A DNA stretch of 64,000 nucleotides from positions 2,914,001-2,978,000 of the forward strand of contig JALJCQ010000013.1 of the NCBI GenBank assembly GCA_023091665.1, written 5' to 3'. This document shows, piece by piece, positions 20,605 through 31,427 of the stretch (position 1 is its first letter; every line of letters starts with the position of its first letter). The position numbers were made by a program, and so were the translations under genes. The notes under the pieces are model-generated. The model was given only the letters and a program-made list of their open reading frames with translations, had not been told where the DNA came from and searched no databases. Origin of the DNA: Pythium myriotylum. Lineage: Eukaryota > Oomycota > Peronosporomycetes > Pythiales > Pythiaceae.

Positions 20605-21819
20605 TCAACGCCACAGGGAAGCCGTGAAGTTCTTGATGGCTGCGAGGGCTTTTTCTCCGAGCGGGGCGTCAGATGTTGCAGGAGCTAGATTCAGATCGCG
20701 CACGATTGAGATGGGAGCCTCGATCGTCACAGGTTGTGCCATGGAGAATCGACACTCGACTACGACTCGATAACTCACACCTAGAAAGTGGGTTTGGATC
20801 GTCGGTACCATGTTTGCATCCGTTGCATTCTGATCAGAGGAGACTGGTAGACTCAACGTGAGCAGGGTCTTCTCGCCCTCCGTGGGAAACTGTCGCAAAC
20901 GCTCCGGGCTGATCGTCAACTTCGCGACAACGCGTGAGTCGTTCTTGACACCTTTGATGTCAGGCTCGCAACTGGTCACGGCTGTATCTTCATACAGAAG
21001 CAGGCATAAATATTTGAATATTGTCGGGCTTCCGTGTTGCATCGCCAGCGTGGCCTCGATTGTCGACGATGGGGCGAAGACATCCGAGTGAACATCCAAG
21101 TCCAGCTCACAAAAGCCACGTTTGGAGAAGAAATAGAGCCCTTGAAACTTGATATCGCAAGCTTTGTGGATCGATATGGGGTTGCCCTTGACCACTTCTC
21201 GAATAGGCTCCACAGTCAGGATGGAGTGGCCGTGGATGCTGGCCTCTGGAGACCTCCGCACTTCGAGCTCTGCCTCGACGCGGTATTCGATGACCACGGA
21301 GACCTCCACAAGATCATCAACTTTTTCCGTCGCGAACGAAAAGCTTGGCGGTGTTGTTTGTGGAAGATGGAAAGTGAACGGGTACTGGGTTTCTCCGACA
21401 GTAAACGCAGTTCCTGCGAGCGCGAGCACGGACTGGGATCGGACGAGCTCAGCCAGTGAGCAGCTACAACACACCAGCGCGACAAGCGTACCTCCTCGTC
21501 TAGTCGAGTCTCCACCTTCGAGTGCGCGACGCCCTTGCGCTTCCACGCCACGCGCTCTTCTCCGACAACGCGCACGGTCAGACCTGCGTCATTCTGAGCG
21601 ATCAGTCGTGGAAGGTCTCCGATATGCCTCGCGACCATGCGACTCACAGGCTGCAGGAACCGATCGCGCCAGGTCCAAGTACACGACGCCTGCGACGGTC
21701 TCTCCGGGTCGCAGCGTGTGGCGAGCGAGCTCCACGCGCACGGCGCTCTCGGGCTGCGCGAAGAAGCCCATGCTCGTGATCAGATTCCTCGAGATTTTTC
21801 GGACTTCGACGTTCCCCAT
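20605..21819 (-). CDS. ARR11, arrestin-fold protein
   Basis: Exons 21648-21819, 21492-21583 and 20605-21447 give about 368 residues. Two in-frame ATGs are possible; MGFFAQPESAVRVEL at 21771 fits the paralogues better than MGNVEVRK at 21819, and both keep phase. Exon 2 has LTVRVVGEERVAWKRKG. Exon 3 has FTVGETQYPFTFHLPQ and the C-domain FCELDLDVHSDVFAPSS, then LLLYEDTAV and VTIEAPISIVRDLN. The C-terminus (LGEKALAAIKNFTASL) aligns with that of ARR13 (LGEMAFAVVCQVASAIAG), marking these two as the closest pair of the group. Confidence 0.82.
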
Positions 21820-21942
21820 CCCACTCTTCCTGCGCTCTTTTCAGCCAATTAATGGGTTTGAATCATTATTGGCAAATTGTAATCAACTGTAGCCATCCAA
21901 GAGACTAATAGAACGACGAACGTATCTACGACGCCGACTTCG

Positions 21943-22993
21943 TCACGCGCCGTGTGCGTCTGGGGTCTCGACGATCGTCACGGGCACCGAGCACTGGATC
22001 TTAGAGGCCTTGGAGAAATGGCATTCAAAAGTGACGTAGTAACGGAGGTGGAGAAAGTGGGTCGTCTTGGTTGGAAGGAGCGCGCCAAATTTATAAATGT
22101 CGTTGGGGGTGATCGGAAGACTGAGCCTCATCTGGGTATTCGGTTCTGAGAGCGACAACGTCGCTGCGTCGAATCGACGGCAGCACACGACACGCGAGTC
22201 GCTCCAGCGACGTCCCGCCTTCTCAGGAAGCACTGTCGCTTCCTCGTGCAGTGCGAGTAGGACGTACTTTAGCCGCCGTGGTGTGTTCGCGGTGACGCGG
22301 ACTTGAGCCTGGATGGCGGCCAACGAATCGTAAACGTCCGTGGGGAGCTCGACCTCAAGCAAGCAGGATCCACGTGGGAACATGGACATGAGCATGACAT
22401 CACCGTTGACGCTGTGTGACACAGGTTGGCCCTTGGGTGGAGAATGTGCAGACGACCTTAAAGTGAATGGAGTTGAGCAAGAGCCAATCAAACGCTTGGA
22501 AGAGCCGATGGAGAGAGTTGCTTCGACAACATAGTCTGTGTTGACGCGGACGTTGTCATAGTACGCGAGATGGCTGTTCTTGTACGCAAAGCTGCTAGGA
22601 AGGTCGGATGGCAGCGCGTAGCTGAATTTGTACTGAACGTCATTCATGCTTGAGGCTTTAATCTCCGCGGTCACCACCTCCACGCAGAAATTCTCGTGAC
22701 GATTCACGAATGACGGCCTCATTTTGCTCGCTTCATCCTCCCACGTAAGAGTCTGCGTCCCTTTCAGCTGAATAGATAGCCCTGAACAACAAAACAATCA
22801 ATGCCATTCAGCCAAGTCGCTAGTGGTGAACTCATCGAGAAGACGGTAACAAACACGCGATGTGGTCTTCCTTGACACCGCGAATGAGCACTGTGCCCGC
22901 GATAGCATCGCCAGGCTGTAGCAACTCGTTCTCGAGCTGGACGTGAATAGTAACATTCGTTCGGAGGCCGAGGAAGCGTGTGAGTTTGTCCAT
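21943..22993 (-). CDS. ARR12, arrestin-fold protein, second intron absent
   Basis: Two exons, 22855-22993 (139 nt) and 21943-22781, encode about 325 residues. Exon 1 is MDKLTRFLGLRTNVTIHVQL with LQPGDAIAGTV. The second exon runs uninterrupted through LSIQLKGTQTLTWED, YKFSYALPSDLPSSFAYKN, the C-domain SCLLEVELPTDVYDSLA and CSVPVTIVETPD. The intron that separates exons 2 and 3 in ARR9-ARR11 is missing here, as it is in ARR13 and ARR14. Similarity is highest to ARR10. Confidence 0.82.
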
Positions 22994-23153
22994 GATGCAA
23001 GTTAGCAAATGACCCATTGCCACTGTTGTATGTCAAGCTCTTCAAGACCTTGACCAGCACCGGGGGAAGAGACGTTATCCTAACGGAATACATTACAATC
23101 ATTTTGGCTCGTACGCGCAAACAGGATTGCTCTCCAGGCCAGTCCCTTCCACT

Positions 23154-23620
23154 TCATCGGGACGACTTCAACACCATGTCGTACCCATTCCGTGGGATCG
23201 CCAACGCTACTATTGTCCTACCCACAGTGAAGACAGAGGTCGGTGGGTCTGGTTGCGAGGAGATTAATCTCTGATGATAGTCGCGGCTCAACTGCGTCTG
23301 CGCAATCGGACTACCTTTAGAAATTTTCTCGATAGCTGTGTGCAAGTGTGCCACTTGCACACAGCTATCGAGAAAATTTCTAAAGGTAGTATGCTCTAAT
23401 TTTATTCAAGGTAGTGCAATTAGAGAAACCCTACTCTACCGATGTCTGGCTGTCATGACTGTAATTGTACTTCCATCGTACCTGCACTCTCGATTGGTTT
23501 GGAGATCTGGAGAAAGACAGTGTCAACCATTTTGTCCCCCGGCATGAGCGCATCGCTCTCCACGATCACGCGGATCGTGCCGCGCACGCCAAGGTGCAAG
23601 TGCTGAGCTAGTCTCCCCAT
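23154..23620 (-). pseudogene. psiC, arrestin relic with a hairpin in place of exon 2
   Basis: 23482-23620 is a perfectly good exon 1: ATG, MGRLAQHLHLGVRGTIRVIV, LMPGDKMVDTVFLQISKPIE, exactly 139 nt like ARR9, ARR10, ARR12 and ARR14, and a GT donor. No exon 2 follows. Instead there is a near-perfect palindrome (23310-23390) and then a fragment (23154 to about 23305) reading PTSVFTVGRTIVALAIPRNG. That fragment corresponds to the FTVGETQYPFTFHLP start of exon 3. Reading stops there and the C-domain is absent. The locus lies in register between ARR12 and ARR13. Confidence 0.75.
23310..23390. repeat. Perfect hairpin, 39-bp arms, 3-nt loop
   Basis: Bases 23310-23348 are the exact reverse complement of 23352-23390, separated by TGC. 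The arms start A-CTACCTTTAGAAATTTTC and end at TGCAAGTG before the loop. The hairpin lies within psiC where exon 2 should be. No target-site duplication is obvious at the ends. It could be a fold-back/MITE remnant, a small-RNA precursor, or a fold-back artefact. Confidence 0.95.
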
Positions 23621-23799
23621 GTTGTCGAGCAGATTGCTTTTTCACACTGACAATGGTCCCTTCTCACGACAGGGGACAAGTCAAACGATATCACGTTCGA
23701 CAGTGGATACATTCCGATTTTCCTCATTACGAAACTACCCACTAATTGAGCATCAGTGGGTTCATACTCGGAATGGTGGTGGCACACACATTGAAAACC

Positions 23800-24892
23800 T
23801 CAACCGGCGATGGCTGAGGCCACCTGGCATACTACAGCGAACGCCATCTCGCCCAAAGGGGCTTTTACTCCAGCTGGCAAATGGCTGTGGTCGCGCACGT
23901 TCGTGATGGGGACGTCGAGCTGAACTTGCTGAGCCATGGAGAAGCGACATACAACTGCGACGCGATAGCTCACCGACAAGAAGAAAGACGTCAATGTCGG
24001 ATTCAAAGGGTTTTCATCCGTGGCGATATCGTTTGGTGAGATGGGTAGGCGTAGCGAGACGAGCGGGAGCTGATCAAGATCTTTCCGATCAACGACCTGC
24101 TTGCAGACCACTCTTGACCCACTCTTTAGTCCCTTGAAGATCCAATCCCGGCGGTTCACGACTGCGTCTTCGTAGAGAACCATAGTCACGTCCTTGAGAA
24201 TGGACGGGTTCCCCATCTGTAACGTAAGCTTCGCTTCAATGGTTGACGATGGGTCGTACACGTCTGTGGGTAGATCGAGTTTGAGCTCACAATCTCCTCG
24301 ATTGAACAGCGCGAGGAACTTGATATCGCCCGCATGGCCTGTGGAGATTGGTTTGCCACCGACATGGTCTCGCGTCGGCTCAACAACGAATGCTGTCTTC
24401 GCTTCAAGATTGGAGCTTCCAAAACCCTTTACAGTGAGCGTCGCCTCCACTTTATACTCGACACCGACCTGGACGTTGATCAAATCCCGAACCTTTTTGG
24501 CGGTGTACAAGAAGCTCAACCGAGCGCTCTCAGGGAGCCTGAAGGAGAACGGAAACCGGGTTTCGCCGACTGCGAAAGCCGTTCCCTCAGCTGCGAGCTC
24601 CACCTGCTCGTCCGCTTGTTGGTCAGTCTTGCGATGGTAAACGGTCTGCGAGCCAATTTTCCGCTTCCACATCATGCATTCCTCTCCGAAAAGCCGTACA
24701 GTGAGACCTGGCAACGACCACACATTGAGTCAGAGCCTGGCGGCTATAAACAATAGCAGAGAGACACTCACACGCCGAGTCGATGGGCTTGGTGATGTCC
24801 ACGACCACAACGCCAGCGACCGTCTCGCCTGCGCACACGCTATCACGCGCCAACTCGATGCTCACGGCGCCACGCTTAGGGAAGAGACCCAT
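23800..24892 (-). CDS. ARR13, arrestin-fold protein, second intron absent
   Basis: Two exons, 24772-24892 (121 nt) and 23800-24707, give about 342 residues. Exon 1 is MGLFPKRGAVSIELARD with CAGETVAGVVVVDITKP. The second exon continues through LTVRLFGEECMMWKRKIG, FAVGETRFPFSFRLPESA, the C-domain DCELKLDLPTDVYDPSS, MVLYEDAVVNRRD and QLDVPITNVRD. It ends in a short tail like that of ARR11. It is the last copy of the continuous array, about 1 kb from the ankyrin gene on the opposite strand. Confidence 0.83.
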
Positions 24893-25849
24893 GGTCTGCA
24901 CGTCCAGTTGGAAAATGGAAAGATGCGAACAGAGAGAGACCATGTCTTGTTGAACCCAGTTGTTGTGGGTGGACGGATGCCACGCTGGAAGGCGCGGAAC
25001 ATGGATGACAGCTCCATTTTGCTCAATCCAGCGGCGCTCTTCCTAGATATTTTAGCAAATCATGTGTTGTGTATTCATTTTGTTGAACAGCCATTCTCGC
25101 CCAGGCAGTGGAGTGTGAGTCAAACGTGACGAACCGAGAAGTTCATGGACCTGTCTCTACAGAGCCTGCTGAGTGAGAAACCTGTGGAGCGAGATCGTGG
25201 AAATCGGAGCCCAAGTACTCCTCCAGCGTGGCATCGTGGAGGGCCAGCACAAACTCCTTCAGAGACTGATGCGGAGGGGGAACAGGACTCGATCGAGTCA
25301 CCCGTGATGATCCAAGACCTTGAGGTTACGGGTGTCTGCCGTTGCGGAGACAGCCTGGATTCCGTCACGTGCGAGCGCTAGTCACTAAACCAACTAGGCG
25401 CTAACTTTGTGACGCCGGTGACAAATGATTGTGATTTTTGCCTGAGGATAAGCACACATTGTATCCAACCTGGGCGATTTACATTGATGAACCTCAATCG
25501 GTGGGAGAGTGAGTCTATTAGGAAGCAATCGAAGGAAGAGGTGTAAGTATACCCACCACGCCGCCTGTGGAGTTTCTTGTTCTCACCACCATATTCGGAG
25601 CATCCTCTCGATCGATTGGTGCTCTGAATCCCTTGAAATCCGGATGACTTAAGGTAACAGAGCAAGCGCCTTCGTTGCACTCAGTCGAGACTGCTGGTAA
25701 TGAATGCACTCGTGTTGCCCTAGGCGAATCGCTCGAGATCTCAATCGTCGATCTCGAGTGCGCACCTAATCCAGACGCCCATGCGAGTCGGCTCACATCT
25801 GGCTAAGTTCGCTCCTTCTGCGTCAATCACGAACCAAGCGTCGTGAGCA
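24893..25849. other. Gene-poor stretch between ARR13 and the ankyrin gene
   Basis: About 950 bp between two divergently transcribed genes. Apart from one small open frame listed separately, I see no gene or repeat. The part next to 25850 must contain the ankyrin promoter. Confidence 0.5.
25145..25381 (+). CDS. Small open frame, hypothetical
   Basis: ATG to stop, 78 residues, hydrophilic and Pro/Ser/Glu-rich in the first two thirds, then a short CRCGDSLDSVTC segment with three cysteines. No family recognised and no paralogue in the window. It lies between ARR13 and the ankyrin gene. Could equally be chance. Confidence 0.2.
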   Translation: MDLSLQSLLSEKPVERDRGNRSPSTPPAWHRGGPAQTPSETDAEGEQDSIESPVMIQDLEVTGVCRCGDSLDSVTCER

Positions 25850-28357
25850 ATGGCGTGGGTCCACGCCGACTGGACGTGGCGCCTGCTCTCGCCGTTCCTG
25901 GACGCCGCCGACGTCTACAGCCTCTCGCTCTGCGCTCTGGAGGCGCGCCACCGCTCGCTCTGGCGCTTTTTTGTCTACGAGGACGCGGCCACGGCTGCGC
26001 ACAAACCCGTGGACGTCGCGCGGCTCTTCCATCTCGCCATCGCCAGTGGCTGCTGGCGCGCCGCCGCGACCGTCCACCATGAGCTGCTCCCACGGCGCCA
26101 CTCGCAGCGTAACGGAGAGATCGAGACTTCTGAGCTGCTCGAACTGAACGAGCAACTGGTCAAGTACGGTCTCCGATGTTCGTCGTCGATGGTTTCGTTG
26201 ATTCGACAGCACTACTTTTCTCCCGTCCAGTTACCGCCCCATGTCGTGTACGAAGCCTGCCGCCGCGGTCGCCTGGATGCTGTCGCGTGGTTTCACCAGG
26301 TCAGCGAGTACGATCCCCACCTCGCACTCGAGTGGGCAGCCAAGGGCAAGCACCTCGACGTCGTTCGATGGCTCCTCACAAACCGCAAGTCAGCACGGAC
26401 TCTGCATCCAGAAAAAAAGATCTCGTGGACACTGAAGGGCAAGGATGCCAAACTTCTCGGGGGATACTATGCATGGAACGTCTCGATTCCCGAGGAACGA
26501 GCTGTCTATGGGTATTGCGCCTCGCAAGAACATGGTCTGCTGCCGCGGAAGAACCTCAAAAGTCTGAAGGTGCTCTATCCCCTCAAAAGCTGGGCTGGAA
26601 TGGAAGGTAACTTAAAGCTTTTGAAGAAGCTCCACGAAAATCCGTGTGGAAGAGACCTATCAACCTCGGAAGCAGTTGTTCGCGCGGCCGAGGCCGGCCA
26701 TGTCAGTGTTGTCCAGTGGTACTTTCAGATTGAACGCCCTATCGCGAAGGTAATCGAAGATGTGACGTTTGCAGCGCTTGCACGTGGCCATTTGGAGATC
26801 GTAGAGTGGCTATACGAGGAAGACTACGAGATCGAGATTCCAATTGCATCACGACTCGCGGTTCGCGCCGGTGAGTTTTCTGATCTTGACGCGTGGCTGA
26901 ATGATACATTTCCGGATCCCAATCTAATGGATAAGATTCGAAGTGAGCGAATACTGCCTTGGCACGCGTATGTCGTCGAAGCAGCGGGGAACGGTTTGTT
27001 GCAAGTCGTTCGGTTTCTGGTTGAAGATGTCGGTTGCCAAGTCCCTGTACGTGCAATTGGCGAAGCTGCAGACAACGGCCACTTTGATGTGGTTGAGTGG
27101 CTCATGTTAAACCACCGTCCGGTCGACAGTGATCACCACTATATATTGACTCGAGCAATAACGGGGGGAAGTGTACGTATCGTGAGATGGCTTGTGAGCG
27201 ACCTTGGTTTGTGGGACTCTGATCTTCTCAAGTTTGCTGCCGTGGAGAATCGTCTGGATGTGGTTGAGTATCTATATGGTGTCGCACAAGCTCGAGCCGC
27301 AGAGAGCAGTATCCCCGTGGAAACGATTGTCGATTTAAGCATTGACTTGGTGTATATAATCGCAAAAGGATTCTTCGGCGTGCTCGACTGGCTTCTCAAA
27401 ACCGTGCGAGACTCAGTGCTTGTTAGTCAAGATCTAGACAAACTCCAGTTTTTCCTCACACTCGAGCGTTATCATGACGAGAACGAATCGGCTTTAGGAG
27501 TGCGAAGCGCAGAATTCGACTATGCCCGCCACTATCAGTGGACGCTTGTTGCACGACAGCCGCGAGCTAAGGTCATACAGGCTGTACGAACTGTTGTGGC
27601 AAATCTGCCTGCATCCGCGTGCTGTAGACTCTCTTGGTTGCCATCCTGGGCAGTAAGGACCTCGTCATTCGACACCCTCCACCTACTGGAGAAAATGAGC
27701 CATCCAGACCTCTTCACTGATCGAGTTCTTGGCCTACTGCTACAGTCAACTTGTGATCCCTCACTAGTGCATTGGTTCATCCAGAGACAAGAGTTTGCGC
27801 CTGTAGTAGACGATCAGATGACAAAAATTGTGCAATGGGCAGCGAGACATAACCATATCGACTTGCTCCGGTGGTTGTTTACGCGCTCTGAGGATCTCGC
27901 GACCTTCCGTACTGCAGTTTGGAGTGGCGCGAAGCACGGGCATCTGACAGTCTTGCAAAGTGTTCTACGTTATCTTGAATCCCATGGGCTCACTGCTCAC
28001 GAAGGCTTCTGCCGCCGGATTTGGCAGTCTGCCGACACTGCCGCAGCCGCGAATGGCCACGTGAACGTTATTTCTTGGTTGTGGAACAAGGCCAGAAGCA
28101 AGTCATCGCTCTCCAATTTAGCGGATATAGCTCTCAAGCGAGGTCACCTGCGAGTACTTCAGTGGCTACATACCACCAACGAACACCCTCTTTTATTCTC
28201 GATACGTGCATGCTGTAGAGCTATTGGCAATGGCCATACCTGTGTGGTGTCATGGCTACTCCGCCACCAACCAGATACTATTGACAAGGCGACCGAAGTC
28301 CACCCAGAGCTGAGTGCAGCTATCGAGTCCTTGCTGACAGGGTGGAAGACAGAATAG
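25850..28357 (+). CDS. Ankyrin-repeat protein
   Basis: Single exon of 835 residues from the ATG at 25850. The first ~45 residues (DWTWRLLSPFLDAADVYSL) form an F-box-like helical module, followed by FHLAIASGCWRAAATV. Degenerate ankyrin units follow, for instance GRLDAVAWFHQVS, KHLDVVRWLLTNR, GHVSVVQWYFQIE, GHLEIVEWLYEED, GHFDVVEWLMLNH, NHIDLLRWLFTRS, GHVNVISWLWNKA and GHLRVLQWLHTTN. It closes the arrestin array on its right side on the opposite strand. It is the longest of four ankyrin genes here; its nearest relative seems to be the one at 52916 (shared AALLRN/ALRNFPVWA-like and SHPDLF/RHPTLF segments). Confidence 0.9.
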   Translation: MAWVHADWTWRLLSPFLDAADVYSLSLCALEARHRSLWRFFVYEDAATAAHKPVDVARLFHLAIASGCWRAAATVHHELLPRRHSQRNGEIETSELLELNEQLVKYGLRCSSSMVSLIRQHYFSPVQLPPHVVYEACRRGRLDAVAWFHQVSEYDPHLALEWAAKGKHLDVVRWLLTNRKSARTLHPEKKISWTLKGKDAKLLGGYYAWNVSIPEERAVYGYCASQEHGLLPRKNLKSLKVLYPLKSWAGMEGNLKLLKKLHENPCGRDLSTSEAVVRAAEAGHVSVVQWYFQIERPIAKVIEDVTFAALARGHLEIVEWLYEEDYEIEIPIASRLAVRAGEFSDLDAWLNDTFPDPNLMDKIRSERILPWHAYVVEAAGNGLLQVVRFLVEDVGCQVPVRAIGEAADNGHFDVVEWLMLNHRPVDSDHHYILTRAITGGSVRIVRWLVSDLGLWDSDLLKFAAVENRLDVVEYLYGVAQARAAESSIPVETIVDLSIDLVYIIAKGFFGVLDWLLKTVRDSVLVSQDLDKLQFFLTLERYHDENESALGVRSAEFDYARHYQWTLVARQPRAKVIQAVRTVVANLPASACCRLSWLPSWAVRTSSFDTLHLLEKMSHPDLFTDRVLGLLLQSTCDPSLVHWFIQRQEFAPVVDDQMTKIVQWAARHNHIDLLRWLFTRSEDLATFRTAVWSGAKHGHLTVLQSVLRYLESHGLTAHEGFCRRIWQSADTAAAANGHVNVISWLWNKARSKSSLSNLADIALKRGHLRVLQWLHTTNEHPLLFSIRACCRAIGNGHTCVVSWLLRHQPDTIDKATEVHPELSAAIESLLTGWKTE

Positions 28358-28397
28358 AAGTGTGCTAAGAAGAGAGCTGTTGGCTCTTCGTTAGTGC

Positions 28398-30302
28398 TTA
28401 TCGAATTGTCGTGTTGCTCGTGTACTGCTCTAAGTGCGCCCGAAGTGATTCGTTCTCTCGCAGTAACCGAAGATTCTCCTCCAGTAATGTGTCGTACTTG
28501 TCCAAAACCATCTTCAGAAGCATTGCCATTTCCTGTTGCTGCTCTTTGTGGTGCTCGCTCATCTTGACTTGCAATTGAGCAATTTCGTCTGAGAGCGTCT
28601 TGCGTTTCTTGTCGACTTTCGAGGATGCTTGGGAAGAGTACGATGTTGGGGAGGTTATCGGTAATGGGGGCTCAGAGTTTGCGATTGTATGTGGCTCATC
28701 CATGCGATTGTGTTTTGGTGACGGTTCGGCTAGCATTGATAGAAGTGATGGCTCCTCGTACCGAGGTGATTCGCCAAGTCCTGACGGACAACTCTTCTGG
28801 TGTGCACCCGCCAATGCAGACACATTGTGTCTTTGCAGAATCTCCAACTCTGTCACAGGCTGGTTAGATGGCGGAGAAGCTGACGGCGTGTTTGTCGATA
28901 TCGTGAAGCTGTTTTGGCTACCCTGCTTGGCATGTGTGGGAGGTGAGAACAACGCTGGGTGCTCAGGCTGGCATCCAGTGTCAAGCGACTGATGAGACGG
29001 AGCCACACTGAGAGTTGCCAGGCCTCCATTGACACGTTCAGTTGCGATTACTGGCTGCCCAGTCGGAAAAACCGTGGCATTCGAATTATCCGAGCTTGGC
29101 GTCGCAAACTGAAGTGATCTGATAACTGCTCCTCCACCACCACCTCCTCCGTCGCCCACTAGTTTGGCGTAGAGTGGGGTGATCGCGCCCCGCAAGTCGT
29201 ACACAAATACCTCACCGCTTGTTGTGCCAACGGCCAGAGTCTTGCCGTCAGCACATAGAGCGAGTGAAGATACAGGCGTATTCAGGTCCATGGACCGAAG
29301 TTCTCTGTAGCAAAGTAGTGTCAGTTCGAGCTCTTACTTTGCCTCGACTAAAACCTTCTTACCGTCGCTGCAGAGTGTCGAAGAAGAGGACGCGACGATC
29401 CAGTCCCCCAGTTGCCAACAAAACCTTGCTGACAGGAGATATCGCGAGAGTTGTGGCGGCAGCATCGTGCTGGTTCGCAAACTCAGCTGACAGTTGTCCC
29501 GTGTGAAGATCCCATACACGGACCGAGCCGTCCGCGTACGTTGATCCGACAATTTGACGAGCGTACGGGTGTGGCGACGCGATTACGGACGTCACTCCTG
29601 ATACCGCATACTTGGGGTCGACTGAGAGAAACCCGATGTTTTCCGCCGACTGCACATCACACACGGAGATCGCACCACTAAGCGTATCGTCAGCCCACTC
29701 ATTGTTTCTCATAGAGGATTCGTGCTATTGTGTACATACGAATCGCTGCCGGCGACAATGAAGTCATCCTTGTACCCGCTGAAAGAAACTGACGAGACGG
29801 CGCTCGCGCTGATGCTGTAGGTCTGACTGACCTCTTGCGTCTTCAGATCCCACACTCGAACACAACCATCGCTTCCACCAGAAGCTAAGAAACGCGACCC
29901 GCTACTGAATTGGACCGCATTCACGCGCTTCACAACCACACCAACGCCAATCAAATCTCCCGACATGTGGGCGCAATCGAGACAACCTCAAACGATAAAC
30001 TCACTCGCTCTGCAATGTTCTTCGCGGGGTAGAAAAATCGAGATAACAACTCGCCAGACGATGCCACATCCAAGCAGATCCCGCCATCTACGCTGCAGCT
30101 TGCGATAATCTTGCCTAAGATGGTTCGTGAGCCAGTCTCCACCAGATCGTCCCGTGAGCTTCGTTGCGCTACCGTTGTGATTGTACCGTGCACAGGTCAC
30201 ATCCGCATTGAGCGAGCTCATGGCACGATGCAACGTCATGCCCTCGGAGCTCAGCTCGAAGGTGCGCACGACAGCGCCACTCACGCAGCAGAGGAACACC
30301 AT
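28398..30302 (-). CDS. NEDD1: NEDD1-like WD40 protein (gamma-tubulin ring complex recruiter)
   Basis: Five exons, 30173-30302, 30005-30114, 29740-29927, 29363-29677 and 28398-29304, join in frame to 549 residues. WD40 repeats fill the first ~300 residues (FLASGGSDGCVRVWDL, VGSTYADGSVRVWDLHTG, LLATGGLDRRVLFFDT, TLAVGTTSGEVFVYDLRG), matching the NEDD1 order including the LDKRIILYD-type repeat. A Ser/Pro-rich linker leads to a C-terminal coiled coil (DEIAQLQVKM ... ENLRLLRENESLRAHLEQY) where NEDD1 binds gamma-tubulin complexes. Known role of the family: targeting microtubule nucleation to centrosomes and spindles. The frame stays open to about 30350, and an upstream exon is possible. Confidence 0.82.
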
Positions 30303-30469
30303 CCTGATCGTGGAGTCCACGGTCTCATCTACGGATCGGTAGTGTCGTTTCAAGATCCACAGACGCTATGTACTGTTAAAGACACAATAGAACTTTACTG
30401 TATCCATGAGCTGCTCATGCGTACTTATGACATGCGTGAAGCTGGCCAGAGACCAAGGTAGCGACAAAG
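30303..30469. promoter_or_regulatory. Shared promoter region, NEDD1 / Whirly
   Basis: About 170 bp between two divergent start codons, so both promoters must lie here or overlap the 5' ends. No specific element was identified. Confidence 0.5.
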
Positions 30470-31427
30470 ATGATCAGCTCGCGAGCCACGCTTCTCACGA
30501 GCCTCGCGCTGCGCGGCAGCGGCCGCTCGGCCTTCTCGACGAGTACGTGGCCTGCGCGTGCATAGACGAGCGCGGAAGGAAACTGACAGGCAGTGGAGAG
30601 CGCACGTTCCCGAGCTTTGTCAAGTATGGCACGCACTCGGCGTTCCAGGTCCAGCCGGTGGCGCCGGCGTACAGCCCAGTGCCCGGACGCGACTACCTCA
30701 AGACCAAGCGCCTTGTAAGCATCCTAGCCATGTTGTTCGCCCGTGTTGCAGAGTTTGCCGACGACTGTGTTTGTGGCGATGTGAAGGGATCGATGATGCT
30801 TTCGTGGGCGGCGGCCAACGAGCCTGGGAAGAGCTACGCCTACAACGACAAAGTGGTTCGTGCTGCTCAGAGCGCCAAATGGAACGCTGGTGGATGAGAT
30901 CTCATCAGTTCTGTGTTTTGGTCCGCCAGTTTTTCTCGCTCAGCCCAACGGAAGTTGGTCTCGTGCTTGAGGTGCTTGACGGGAACCTCGGCGAGGTCAC
31001 TCTGACGCATTCGCCAAATGTCAACGCAAAGACGGCGAACGAAAAGGGCCGTCGCTCGTTGCTGGATGTCAAGCGTGTCGCGGGTCCGGATGGACACCCA
31101 CTCACGGAGTTCAACGTGTCAACCAGCGAGCCCAACAAGGGTGACGTTGAGGAGAAGGTCTCACTGAACGCCGGCGAGGCTCGTGTGTTGAAGGAGCTGC
31201 TCACGTACTCGCTGCCGCGTCTGTACGGCTTCCACTCCGCCCTTGAAGGCCCACCGTAAGTGCGAACTGCTGAGATAGTTACTTGACTCGCATCCTGACT
31301 TTACGTATCCGTCTTCAGAATCGTGGAGGGCAACGACGGCGGCAACGACTGGAATGGCGGTAACAGCGGCGGTCGATCCAAGCCTCAGTACTCGAGCAAC
31401 AACGCGGCACCGGAGTGGCCGTTCTAG
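30470..31427 (+). CDS. Whirly-type mitochondrial ssDNA-binding protein
   Basis: Five exons, 30470-30546, 30594-30714, 30787-30852, 30930-31255 and 31319-31427, give 232 residues with all phases agreeing. The N-terminus MISSRATLLTSLALRGSGRS is Arg/Ser/Leu-rich without acids, a typical mitochondrial presequence. The body has Whirly-family hallmarks in order: FVKYGTHSAFQVQPVAPAY, GSMMLSWAAA, FFSLSPTEVGLVLEV and a C-terminal LLTYSLPRLYGFHSAL helix. Plant Whirlies bind single-stranded DNA and protect organelle genomes. The tail is Gly/Asn-rich and ends in APEWPF, reminiscent of the acidic-aromatic tip of bacterial SSB; that comparison is my inference. Confidence 0.78.
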
